From contig CM060734.1 in NCBI GenBank assembly GCA_030704615.1, forward strand, positions 17,918,001 through 17,982,000: DNA of 64,000 nt, written 5' to 3'. The notes under the pieces were generated by a model. It was not told the DNA's origin and ran no database searches. It was given only the letters and a program-made list of their open reading frames with translations. Positions 40,701-54,361 of this stretch are shown here, piece after piece (the stretch's first letter is position 1; each line of letters begins with the position of its first letter). Origin of the DNA: Takakia lepidozioides (Eukaryota > Streptophyta > Takakiopsida > Takakiales > Takakiaceae). A program made the translations under genes and the position numbers.

Positions 40701-43700
40701 AGCTATCCGACTATAGACATTGTCTATAGTGATTGTGGCAATGTTCTGCACTTGTAGCCTGAGATCATTCATCTCCTCCTGGGTTAGCTTCCTGGGTGTC
40801 TTCCCTGCCACTGGCCCTTGTGCTAACCACTCTTGCAAAAGATGATTATCCACCAAGTCCTGGGTAGCACCACGGAGATCCTGCTCCTCCTTGAGTCTGT
40901 ACCTGTTGCGTACGCAACACCCCTTCAGTCAACATGTACTCTTATTAATTTTTTATTTGACTAGGGGTGTTGCGCACGCTACACCCATATGTTCGACAAT
41001 GTTTTTATTTATTTATTTAATTTTTTAATTCTCCTGCAATAACGTACAACGACATAACACAAAACAATAAAAATCCACAATGCAAACTAGAGGCTGTTGC
41101 GTACGCAACACCCCCACACTAACCTGAAAGCACAGTTGTTGTTGACGTTCGCGCGAGCACTCCACTTTGCTCTCCACTCCAAGTTTGGACGACGGTTGCA
41201 AATGAGCATAAATAGGGGGTGACACTCTTATACAGGGTCCAAAAAAGAATGATCATTATTAATTATAGAACAAACACAGTTATGGAGCACCATAATGATA
41301 TGTCATGTGTGCACCATTAATGGTCCAAAAACGAAGTTTCTTCATATATATGGCGGCATCTGTCCGCGTCGCGCCATGTGGCAAAATCACGTGGCGCCAC
41401 CAGGTTTTTTTTTTTTTTTTTGGGCGGCGCTTGTCCGCATCCAGCCGCGTGGCGAGATCGGGCGGCGATGCCATGCGCCAGTGATAGAAAATTATTATGT
41501 TTTTCTTTTTTTTCTTTTTTTTTTCTTTCCGAGCGGCGCATGTCTGCGTGGCCCCGCCATGTGCCAGTGCTTGGAAGTTTTTTAAATAAAAAATAACAAT
41601 TAATTAATTATAACTTTTGGGGCGGTGCCTCGTGGCGGAGTCGCGGTGCGCCGCCAGCGATAGAAAATAGTTCGTTTTCTAAAAACATTTAATTTTTTGT
41701 TAATTTTTATTTATTATTTTTTGATTTATTTGGCGGCGCATCTTCTCGTTGCGCCACGTGGCACAATATAAATTCGCACATGGGCTGTTAGCTCAGCTGA
41801 TAAGTGTACAATGTGTCGCCCTGGTGGTTCAAGGTTCAACCCTGGTATCCTGCCCCATGTGTGAGCTGTTCGTGATGGTATGCCTGGCCGTTGATCGTCC
41901 TGTAGTTTTTATGGCCCATAATGAAAGGGGGTTAGTTTTTCCCCCTCCTCTAGGGGCTGAATTTGTGGGCTGTCGCTCCCAAGTTTTTTTTTGAAAAAAA
42001 AAACTATTGATAATCATATGGATTTGATAGATATTTTGTTTATTGCCTGAAAATATGGGTTTTTTAATTATTAACAATACTAAAAAATAAACATACTATA
42101 AAATTATTGTAATAACTTTAAAATAACATGTCTATCTTATTGCAATAGACGGTTTTAAGTATTTATTTTGTTTGATCTTTTGAAAGTGTAAAATATGACT
42201 TATATGTAGAATGGGTTAGATTAATGTTATAAATAATATTTATTAAGATTAACTTGTGATTTGTTCATAAAATAAATTATGTTCTAAATTCAATTATATA
42301 ATAATTCAATCATAAAATAACTTGTTACTATAAAAAGATACTAATAAATAAGTAGATGTTTTGTACAGATCGCGGAATCAAACTTGTTGAATTGATAAAT
42401 ACTGATGGCGTTATCGTTGCAAAAAGATTACTGGTTTGGTTTTAGCCAAATCATGTAATACATACAGTTCCTATTAAAAAATCGGAAGTTGCGGTTCATA
42501 TCAAGGAAGTGTTGGTACCAGAGACCAAAGTCCACAAAGGGTTTTTGATACAATGGAAGAGTGCATCAATTCCGTCATTTGGTGGCCGAAAACACAGATA
42601 CATGGAGAGATTGAAGACTTGACTGGAAATTGTGATGCTGAGGTACACAACTATGTTGTTGTTGAGACAGATATTGATGATATTATTATCCCTAATAATG
42701 TCGATCGCATACATTCTCACAAACGACGCTACAAACATCGAATTGTCAGTTTATCAATGAGATCAACAAATGAAGAGACTGATGTCGATGATCTCATATT
42801 ACCTGCAGGCGTTACAATTCATCACAAAAAACGCAAAACAGTGCAAAATACCACAACACCAAGCATGGACGTATTTGATTGGAACTCCGATGATGATACG
42901 CCTACATTTGTGAGAGGTCATACAGACGAAAATGAAGGTTCAAGAAGTGCTTGAAATGGACAAGAAAACAATGTAACACCTACAGAAGCAGATTTTATGA
43001 GATTTGAGGTTGGATTACCAAAGCCTAAACCTCCTCGCAGTTATGGAATGAAAAATCGCCACAAACGACAAAGAAATATTCGATGTATTGGAGAAGCCCG
43101 ATGCTCGAAAGTGACTTTTTAAAGTGTTACAAGCAATCAATCGTTCATCTTGCAAAGAGAAATGTTTGTCAAAATCTCCGGAGCTAGACATACTGAATTT
43201 GCGCTATCAAGCTTCTGGAATGTCGGAAAGTGCGACTCGGACGGAAATGCGGTGCCGCATTTCTGTTCCCTTTGTTCATGATTCTCAATCAGAACGGAAA
43301 TGCGGTACCGCATTTCCGTTCCACCTTCACATACCGTGCTTGCTGGATGGAAATGCGTTACCGCATTTCCGTACCACCTTCACATACCGTGTTTGCTGGA
43401 TGGAAATGCGTTACCGCATTTCCGTTCTGGAGAGTATAAAGGTTTCCCCCGGACGGAAAGTCGGTGCCGCATTTTCGTCGCTCTGGTGCATGACCAAGAT
43501 GCAATACGGAAATGCGGCGCCGTATTTCCGTCCACCAGCAATCGAAAGAATCACTCGGGACGGGAAATCTGGAACCTGAATGGGTCGCATTGTTCCGAAA
43601 CAACACAATTGCGGCCAGTCTTGATGAGCACACTGGTTGTCTGACTGTTTTAACTAACAGTACTGGCACTTGTCAGTGCGAACGTTCCTGTCTGCACCGA

Positions 43701-46700
43701 GAATACTGCTGGATCCACCCTCAGGAGAAACTGTCAGGAGATGTTATTTCGTCGCCGAATCGGCCATCATTGTCATACTTACTGGCTATGGAATCACACC
43801 TCCCACCTTCATGCATGTAGCTTGAAACAATACTTTCCACTTCAATGTGCGACTTCCAATCGTCGATGGACTCCGCATGGTGCCTGTGAGCCTTGGTCTG
43901 TCGCTATACTGAACCTCGCACTTGCCAACTTCGTGCGGTGTTCGATGGCTCCGAATTCCTACCCTATAGTTTGCTGTCCTCCGCAACTTGGGAGAGCCTG
44001 GATCCCAAACGAGGGAGGACTTTGCAGAGTGACTGAAACTTACCTTTGTTCCAAATTCAAGCTCAAACCGGGCACAGTTTATTTGGAAGAAGAAAGGAAG
44101 GATGTTCCTGGACAGGTTGACGAGACCATTGTCGTGCTAGATAACGACGGAGGTTGCGGAATCGAATGGCACGTACCCCCATCAGACACCATCCTGTACC
44201 GAGCTGTGGGAATGCCCATTCCCTTTCCGAATCAGTCGCTGCCCACACCATCCACAAAGGAGTCCGGAAACCGACAGGCGGCCACTGCCAACAGAGAGGT
44301 ATGCAACGATAATCATTCCCGACCTGGACCGTCAAGACCCTCCATAGCTTCTCGTGTGGACGTATTCGACATTTCCGACGAGGAAGATGATTGCATTGAG
44401 GTACCCATGTCCTCCACACGGTCGTTCAAATCCGGCATGGACGTCTCTGTAGGTGCTACGCATGTGCCCTCGAGCATAACTCCAACCCGGTCCATTGTGC
44501 AGCTCCTACGACAACATCACCTCGATGGTTCTCGCTCCGAGCTGGCTGCTCTCGACTATGCCAAATTCCCAATCAGAAAGGTAACGTTTCTGTCTCCCGA
44601 AGTCGATGGCAATGTCATCTTCGAGTTTCCACCTGTCTCTTCGTCAAACAAAGCCTCCGGGATGTTAACAAACATGGATCGAAAGCATGACGGACACCCC
44701 TGGTGTGTGACGAAGACCAGTAGCACGAAAATTGCTGATGGTGTTCGTGTACGATATGTCCTCTGTGCGGGGAAGCTGAGGTGCCTGAATCCCACCTGCT
44801 TCCACTTTCTTTCCAAAGGAGGGCGGAGAAACGAGACGGATTGGACTGGCACAACGCATCATCCATTCATTGTCTCCAGCCAAGCTCCTGCGGGTACTTT
44901 CAAGTGCGCACATTGCAAAGAACCACCGACGTGCATGTCCATGTGCAGAGCCAAGCAATATTACGTTATCCATTTGCTCCCGGACTTGACTAGAGCTTGC
45001 ATACACGTTGGGGTCCACTGCCACCCCTTGGCGAGAGGCAACATGCGTGAGGCTGTGCAGGAAGCATACGACATCATAAAAGAGGAGGTGAAATTGAGCC
45101 CCGGAGCCAGACCAAAGCAGATTCAGCTGAAGGCAGCCCACAAGATTGCTCTTGGCAAAATCATGTCTGAAGATGGTTCCGACCGAGAGCCCTTGACCAA
45201 AGACGAGATGCGTGACCTCTTGGAGTCCGTCTCGCACGTTTGTAGTCCGAATGTGCGGAATCACATCGTATCTTGCAAGCAGGAGTTCGGCAGGGGGTCG
45301 GACATGTACTCAATCCTGGAGGTGAAACGAATGACTGGATATGACTACATCCAAGGTAGCAGGTTTCCAGGGCAAGGCTGCGAATCCGATCGTTGTTACA
45401 TTTTCAAAATGTCGACGTGTGGGCCTGGGAGTGGAGTCAACTTGGTCACTCGCATGACAACTGGAAACTTGTCGAATGCTTGGGTGATGTTTGATCACAT
45501 CAAGAGAATTACAAACCATCAGTGGGTGACTATGGGTGCGCATGTTTATGACTATCACTCCAAGATGCTCATGACGATTGCAATCTGCGAGATGAAAGGG
45601 GAGGACACACAGTCCGAGATGCATCTGTGGGAGGGCATAAACGAGCAGATAGCAAGGGCAGGATTGCCAGAGCCCAATTTCAGGGGATTCATGGCAGACA
45701 ACGCTCAGGCCAACTGGGCAGCGGTGCGGCGTGTGTACGGTGAGGACCCAATGTTCCAATGGAGGGGAAAGAGAGATCCTGTGGATTCCATTGGATGCAG
45801 AGTCTATCCCACTACACTACCAAATTTGTTGCTACTCATTCCAGGCTGAACACGTATCCTTTGTACGGCGTGGAAGGATGCACCCACATTTGATGACGCG
45901 GAGGTTAAGTTTGCTATCATTGAGGCTTGGTGGAACACGTCAGGTGCAGTGGAGACAACCAATCTGGGAGCATTGCACAGCTGGTTGGGGTGGTGGCATT
46001 TTCGGTATCGACAGTTCGGACAGTACATGCGGGAGGTAGGCTGCTGTCATTTTCGTTCATTTGTCTTTCTGTTACGGACATTTCGATTGGTCCCTCACCA
46101 TTGTTTGTGTCCTTCTAGGAGCGGTGCTTGGATTCCGACACGGACATGCCGAACACGAATATGGCAGAATCGGTCCACTCCTCCTGGCGAGCGTCTTCTG
46201 CCGCACATCTGGTGGACGTAGTGACGGCCACAACGGAGGACATCGACAGAGCAATCATGCAGCAAGCCACGTACTACAAGTTCCTGAGCGGCAAACAATG
46301 GGGCTTTGGGCCGGACAGGGAGGAATTGTTGGTACGAACAGCTTCGAGGTCCAAGAATCCACTGAAATGGGCGACAGCATTGCGAGAGAAGATCAAAGGG
46401 ACGCCTCTGCACCGCAGAGGTGAACACCTAGAGGGGACGTCCGGACTCGCCCTGTGAGGCGGAGGATTGAAGATGAACCCGGGTGCGAAGAGGATTCCTG
46501 GAGATCCGACAGGAACATTCGGACAGCACCTCGAGGTCCCGTCATGTTGCCGCACAATGTGTCTTCCAACAGTGGAAGCCCAAGAAATTCCAGATCGCCG
46601 TCGCCTTCAACCGGGGATTTCGTGCGAGAAATTCCCACCGCTCCCTTGCCCCAGATTCCGCCCGCTGTTATGCAGTATGGCCAAGCCATTGTGGAGACGA

Positions 46701-49700
46701 CTGTGTCTGCATCACAGTGGAGAATTGCTCGCACAAAGCCGTCGTTTCGAGGAAGGTGTTCCGCAATTCGTGTGGATACACGGCAATGTTGTTTAGAGAT
46801 GATAAGGAAGAATCCAGATGGGGCTGTCCCTGCTCCTACATTTACAGGAAGATTTGTCCATGCAAAGTTTGCGGAGGCGACAACCACCCAGTTCTGGTTC
46901 TGCAGGCACGACATTATGACTTGCGTGTATGGAAAGCCCAAGTACGGCATACAAACAATGCCAGAGGCTCCCCCGGTGTGGCCGGTGGAACCAGGCTGCG
47001 ATCTGAGTCAGGTTGAGGCCGACGCCCTTACCGCCGCAGGATTTCGGATGGTGCAGCGCACTGACGTCCCCAGACAACCATTTCCGCTTCCGCAGCCTCC
47101 ACCACCGACCCCTGTGAGAGCAAGAACAATGGGACACGACAGCTCTAAGCATCCTACACACCGTTGGGGGAAACCGAAGAGGTGACGACCTCCCTCAAAA
47201 GTGAACGAGACAATGATGGGGAATGCACTTCGGATGAACTGTACAATCCAGAGCTCGACAGAAGTGCCCCCACCAGGATTCGGGCGTGTGTATCAGATGG
47301 CCACGGCAGGCTCAGCTGTTCGCAATGAGGTGTACACCATCACCATTTCAGAATTACCCATCTGCAATTGCACCGACTTCCAGATCATGGCGAACAAGGG
47401 GGCATCATACTGCCCTTGCAAGCATTTGTACTACGTGTACCTAAAGAGACTCCGTTGTAATTCCACAACTCATCACTTCATACATGCACCAGGGTTGAGC
47501 CCCCAGGAGGTTCACACTCTTCTGAATATGGATCCAGGGGACCAGTGAGCTTGGCTTGCGGTCCCGATACAATGGTACGCCCATCCTTTTCGGATAGTAG
47601 AACTGTACTGCTGCCAGTACCTCAGACTCTGGCCACAGAAAGGTCCGACATATGTCTTGCCTACCAGTAACCTGTTTTGCTCGAACTAAGATATTACTAT
47701 ATCGTTCACTTGTTTCCACGTGCATGTATTTTTGTATGTTGGAGGGTTCATGTTTTTCTGCTTTCCGAAAACTTGCTTTCCTCATTCGACCTCCGACAAG
47801 GAAATGCGGCGCCGCATTTCCAAGTATCGTCGTAGGTACTGGTAGAGGCAGCCTTCGCCAACACCAAACCGCTCCGAAATTTCGCACGTGCGAACCCTAA
47901 TGCGGCACCTTATTTCCCAGTTCAGTTGCAAACCTTTTCCGCCGAATACCCGAAGAAGACAGAATTGTGAAGTACTGCAGACTCTATTGGTGCAGACTCC
48001 ATTGGTTCAATCGCGGCAAAAGGGTCAGCTTCATTCCAATGTTAAGGCATGTAAAACCGCGGAATACTCTATACAGGCCAGTATGCGACGTCCTTTTGTA
48101 GTGGTATACTGGATTTCCCGTTGCACGGTCACTTATTTCCATGAGCGGATCTAAAAAACCATGAGCGGACTTGTTACTGACGACATATCTTCGCCGCATT
48201 ACATGATCTGGAACGTCCAAAAACGGCAAGGTCAAATTAAAAAACTATTATTTTAATACTTTTTTAATCTGCCGCATTTCCAAATTTGGAGGAGTCCGCT
48301 CATGAAATCCGCGTATCTTAGACTTCGGCTCACCGCTCATGCGGGTTAGATGGGCCTCAACATAGGAGACTCACTTGGATACATAAGGGATTGCACTTAG
48401 TTAACACTTGGGATACTTGGGCCAACGGCAGAGGCCACCCTAGATGTCGCACTTGGGCCTCGACATAGGAGACCCAATTGCATACATAGGAGATTGCACT
48501 TGGGCTTATATGACACTTGACACTTGGGCCAACGGCACAGGCTACCCTAGTACAATATATGAAGCGAGACGTTTGTTTTGTTTTGTTTTGTTTTGTAGCG
48601 TTGAGATGTCCCAAACCGCAGGCCCAGCCCTGGTGCTTGGTACCGTTGGAAAGCCCTCAACGAGGAGGGGTGCACACCGGCTTGGTCTCATGATTTTTGG
48701 ACATGCGGTGTGGGAGATACAAAATTCCAAGTACTTTTGGTCGCTGGAAATTCACAAAAAATAGCAAAAATGACAAAGTGGACATTCTTGGGACAAGGTT
48801 GCGGCTCATGGCTCATGGCTCATGGTTTCTGCTCATGAAATAGTAAACCTCTCTCCCCCCACGTCCCTCCACTATCCATCGTATGTCTAGCACTAGATCT
48901 AGAGGTATACAAAAAGGTAGTGGCACCATCCAAAAATAGGCTCAAGGCAAAGGCAAGGTTCTACGTTACTCGCCCCGCTCCTCACGCCATGCCAATACGA
49001 TGGACCCTGCACAGGCCGTAGCAATGGACACCGGCAATATGAGAATGGCTGACGCCCAATTCTTGAATGCAACGACTGATTACCCGACATGCTCCACACA
49101 GAGCCAACATGATTTTGACAAAGCTCTATACGGCACCCTGGGCACTCAGCGGATCAGCTCTCCAACACCTGAATCCAAGGAAGCATTGATGCCACTGACA
49201 CACTAGCATAAGAGCCCCGCCAGCTAGAATACAGCCTGAACACCAAACGCTCCTCGAGCACCCTTGACAGCTTGGCAGATAGCACGCACTCGGACCCAAA
49301 GAAACCCTGAGGCCGTGCTGGCAAAATTACCCAACTCCAACTTGTAGTCACCAGCCAGCCTAACCTCCCGCAACTCTGGATGGGCTACCAAACTCTAGAG
49401 CAGCACACAATTGACTCTAATCTTCCCATCTTTTGCGACCAGCGATCGACAGACCAACTACGCTCCAGAGTTGGGTAGCCCATCCAGAGTTGCGGGAGGT
49501 CGGGCTGGTTGGTGACTGCAAGTTGGAGTTGGGTAAGTTTGCCAGCACACAATTGACTCTAATCTTCCCATCTTTTGCGACCAGTGATCGACAGACCAAC
49601 TACAGCTACTCAACATGTCGGGTATCATGGCCACACCACAGGAAGTCATTGCTAAGAGAGACGCCCTCTCAGTCATGGTCAAAAATTTGAATGTGTTGCA

Positions 49701-52700
49701 TTCACAGGGTGCCAGTGAAGAAGCCCTCCTGAAAGTTATGGGCAAGGCTAATGTTGTGCAAATACACTTCTGCTACGTTCTTTCGTATGAGCACACAAAA
49801 CATACGGGTATGGCCTAGCTTACCTGCAAGAAGTATCTACGTGACACCCCCACCAAAAAACCCTGCACCCTCGACAAACTAGCTCAAGCCTATACCCATA
49901 GCACCATCCCTCCGGACATCCTCAAGTTTCTCATCACCTCATTTCAACTCACCCACTCATACTACTCAAGCTCACTCACTTGTCCCCTTGAGCTCTCTGC
50001 CCACACCCTCGAGACTGTGTATTCGGAGCCCTAGGCCCTGCAACTCAACATGCCTGGTCGGGCGGTGGCCTTGCCCACCCACCACCCGGATCCCTTACAC
50101 ATGAGGCTCTTCAATGGGCGCGCCTTGCCGCCCGCTCCTCCCCCTCCGCCACCGCTATCCTCATTCTCACACAACAGAGGTCACCTAACCACCAACACCC
50201 CCTCCTACAACTCCCTCCTGGGGTAACACCATTAGCCGCCATTGAACCCTTGAACCAACTCCGCTATACGCGCAACCTGCCCTTCCCTAAATACCTCTGC
50301 CTTCACTCCGGAGCCTTCAGCCGCCTATTGGTTTTCCGGTGCCCAATTTCGGCGCCGCTATCCCTAGCCAACCTACAGTTCTGGAAAAGTACAATCCACG
50401 GTTACAGGCCCACATTGCGTGTTGGGAGTCTGGAAACCTCGATTGTAATTCCACGGGCGCCCCTTCTTGTGGGGTAATTGCGGCGTCATTATTGGCCAAT
50501 ATGCAGTTTTTCCATGATCTGGGCTGGCGGTGCATGAGCTTGGGCTCTCGGTCATGAGCGGATACTGTTATTCATGAGCGGAGTGTTTTGAGCATGAGCG
50601 CGGAAATCTTCGAAAAGCAAATTTTGATCTTCACAAAGTATTAAAAAAATACCACTTTCGATTATTTTATGGTTTTTTCCTGAAAAAAAACCTGTCGTTA
50701 TTTGTAGTGTGTTACTTGGCGGCTCATGGCTCATGCATGCCCGCTCATGGGCTCATGAGCTCATGGAATAGCAACCCCCGTATTTGGAGGAAATAGGCCC
50801 CAAGTAAACCGGGGGGGGGGGGGGTCATGGGAGGTTCTATTGTGTAGGGTAACGGGCCGGGGTGGTGTCTTGTCCCATACTTTGTTAGGTTTTGGCCTAG
50901 GGGGTGGTCTGGCGGGAGGGTTGTGTGAAGGCGGGGACAAATAGGTGGTAAGTACCATGTCATGGGTGTTGGATAGAAGATTTTTGAGGCGAGTGGGAAC
51001 GTCTGGGGGTAAAGAGGTGCATGTGGGGGTTATCTTGGACTATAAGCAGAAGTAGGGTTAGAGTGGGTTCCTTGTGGCAATAATGGCGCCGAAATAGAGG
51101 ACCCGGGGTCCTGACAGACGCGCAATGTGGACCTGTTATCGTGGATAGTACTTTTCCAGAACTGCAGGATGGTTGGGGATAACGGCGCCGAAATTGGGCA
51201 CCGGAAAACAAATACCCGGCTGAAGGCTCCGGAGTGAAGGCAATAACGGCGCCGAAATAGAGGACAGGGCTCGGGACTGCCACATGCAAAATGTCCTGAA
51301 ACTTGTGCGTATTTGTTTAATAATTGCAGACATATGGGAGGAAATTTGAGTTTTGCCACATACCATATTGGTAGTGGAGCAATGATATATCCCTCACTCA
51401 CTCACTCACTCTCATTCTGCTCTTCTCTCTTCTATTTTGTGCACATATCCTTTGTGCACTGTGTTCTTACTCTGTCTTGAGGCCATGACGTGCCCGAATC
51501 ACAACTATCGACGCCAGACGGGACTCGTCACCCCGAAATCAGACGACATCATTGTCTTTCTAGATGTTTTCAGGGACGATCCTCGGCATGTTCAGCTCAG
51601 AGCAATGGAGTTTCTTCCAGGATTTCACGATTCTCCAGGATTTTGAAATGGGTGATGTTCCCTAATAACGGCACGGAAATTGGGCACCCATGTCCAGAAG
51701 GTGTCGGTTGATTTGGCCACAGTGAAACATCAAAGGCGCCAAAATGTGGAACGGTTGACCCCAAAATGGGGCCCAAGACTGGCAATTGCAAACTATGTTG
51801 AATCTTGTGGTGTATGTATGCAATACATGGGAATGGTCTTTGTGGACAAGGTGCAGTATGTGAATGCAGTAATCATTAATACTAGGCGCCATGGACATTG
51901 GAACAACACACATGTAATCCATTAAAGGCACTGCATGTGGCAAACATAGTCATATCATTGGAAGCAAAAGTGAGTTCAGGGATGAAGGCGCCAAAATAGG
52001 CCACAATGGGCCCATGCATCTCCAAAAAATGAACGCTCCGCACTGATCCATTATCAGACAAAACCAGAATTGAAGGCATGCTTATTGGAAACAGACTACA
52101 AGGGGACACTTCTCCTATTACGGCACCGTAATAGGGCAGGCGATGGAAACACAACGGCACAAATGTAAAGTTTTTTGCCAACAGACATGCATGTTGCGGG
52201 ATAAATGTCTCAAAATTGGGTGACAATATGAAGTCCAGAAGTTTCAGAGGAATAAAGGCACCAAAATTGGCCCCTGCATCTCCAAAAAATGAATGTTTTA
52301 CACTGATCCATTAGCAGACGAAACCATAATTCAAATATACAGGCTGGAAGGGGACACTTCTCCTATTACGGCACCGTAATAGGGCAATCCATGGAAACAC
52401 GACAGCACCAAAATGTATAGTTCTTGCCAAAAGACTTGCGTGTAGTGGGATGAAGGTCACAAAATTAGGTCACAATATGAGGTCCACAAGTTTCGAAGGG
52501 ATAAAGTCGCCGCAATAACAACACTGAAAGGGTATATGTGATGTAACACACTTTGCAGTTTCTGAATTACGATCGTCCAATGTCAACCTTCTCCCTATAT
52601 CCTGCCTGAGGACCTTGTGGAGCTCATTGAAGCTCAGTGTTGGAGCATGGATGAAGTCGTCCACTGTAAGAATGCACTTCATGCGCTTCAGATATTTGTA

Positions 52701-54320
52701 GTACAAGTGTTTTCAGGGGAAGAGTTTACAGGTGTTTGCAGAGACATCTCTCTCCACGACTGGCCTGCCGTATTGGGTAACGATATGAAATGCAGCTCAG
52801 GCTCCTCCTCGCGACGCAGTGCACTGTCTGGCAGTGATTCCACCGACTGTGACGGAGAGGGAGTGGGAGTCTTGCTTGGACCTGGCGTCCTAAGCAACAT
52901 CGTTGGGCCCGGAGGTTGAGTGCGGATGTCCATATCTGATCTCCATGAATCCCCGTCCCCTCCTGGGAGGTCATCAATTATTCTCTTCACCGGCCGATTG
53001 TGGACATCACCCTCGAGACAGTCCCCCCGATGGTGTAAGGGCGTCGATCTTATAGCTTCTCGCAATGCTGCAGTCCATTTCCCAGCTTCTAGCAGTTCCT
53101 TCATATCCCCCTCGCCCAGCTTCTTCCTTGTGCCGTAATAGAGATGAACAATCCCGACAGGACAGTTTGAAACCCTCGGGATGGATGAATTACGACGTCG
53201 CAAAATGGATGAACAGGCACAAAAGCGGACGAGAAAAGGATGTCACACCCCTATTACGGCGCCGTAATAGGGATGAATGGGATGGCAATAAAATGAGAAT
53301 GGCATGATCTGGAGGAATTTAAGGCGTCGTAATAGGGATGAACAGTCCCAATATGACAGTTCGAAACCCTCGGGATGGATGAATTACGACGCCGCAATAG
53401 GGATGAACAAGCACGAAAGCGGACGAGAAAGGGATGTCACACCCCTACTATGGCCCCGTAATAGGGATGAAGGGGATGACAATCGAACGAGAATGACATG
53501 ATCTGGATGAATTAAGGCGTCGTACTAGGGATGAACAGTCCGGATATGACAATTCAAAACCCTCGGGATGGATGAATTACGACGCCGCAGTAGGGATGAA
53601 CAGGCACGAAAGTGGACGAGAAAGGGATATCACACCTCTATGACGGCGCCTTAATAGGGGTGAACGAGATGACAATCAATTGAGAACATCATCATCTAGA
53701 TGAATTCCTAGATTAACACGCTTTGAACGTAGCTGATTTCGAACACCCCATCCCGGCGACGGATGAATTTCGGCGCCGAAATAGGGATGAACATACCCGT
53801 GAGCAAAAAAGAATTTCAGCCCACGGATGAATTTCAGCGCCGAAATAAGGATGAATGTATGCGTGAGCAAAAAAGAATTTCAGCCCACGGATGAATTTCG
53901 GCGCCGAAATAGGGATGAACATACCCGTCAACAAAAAGAATTTCAGCCCACGGATGAATTTCAGCGCCGAAATAGGGATGAACGTATCCGTGAGCAAAAA
54001 AATATTTCGACCTAAGGATGAATTTCGAAATAGGGATGAATATACCCTTAACCAAGAAGGAATTTAAACCCCCGGATGAATTACGGCGCCGAAATAGGGA
54101 TGAACGTACCCGTGAGCAGATGGATGAATCACGATGTCGCAAAAAGGTTGAACAGGCAAGAATGCGGACGACAAGGGGACGGAACCATTGGATTGTGGCG
54201 CCATAATAGAGACGATCGGGTCCATCATGTCGAAAAAAAAACCCATACACACACACACACAACCTCCGTAACGGATGAATTTCGGCGCCGAAATAGGCCA
54301 ATCCTGAGGAACCACCACCG

Positions 54321-54361
<41 letters not shown>
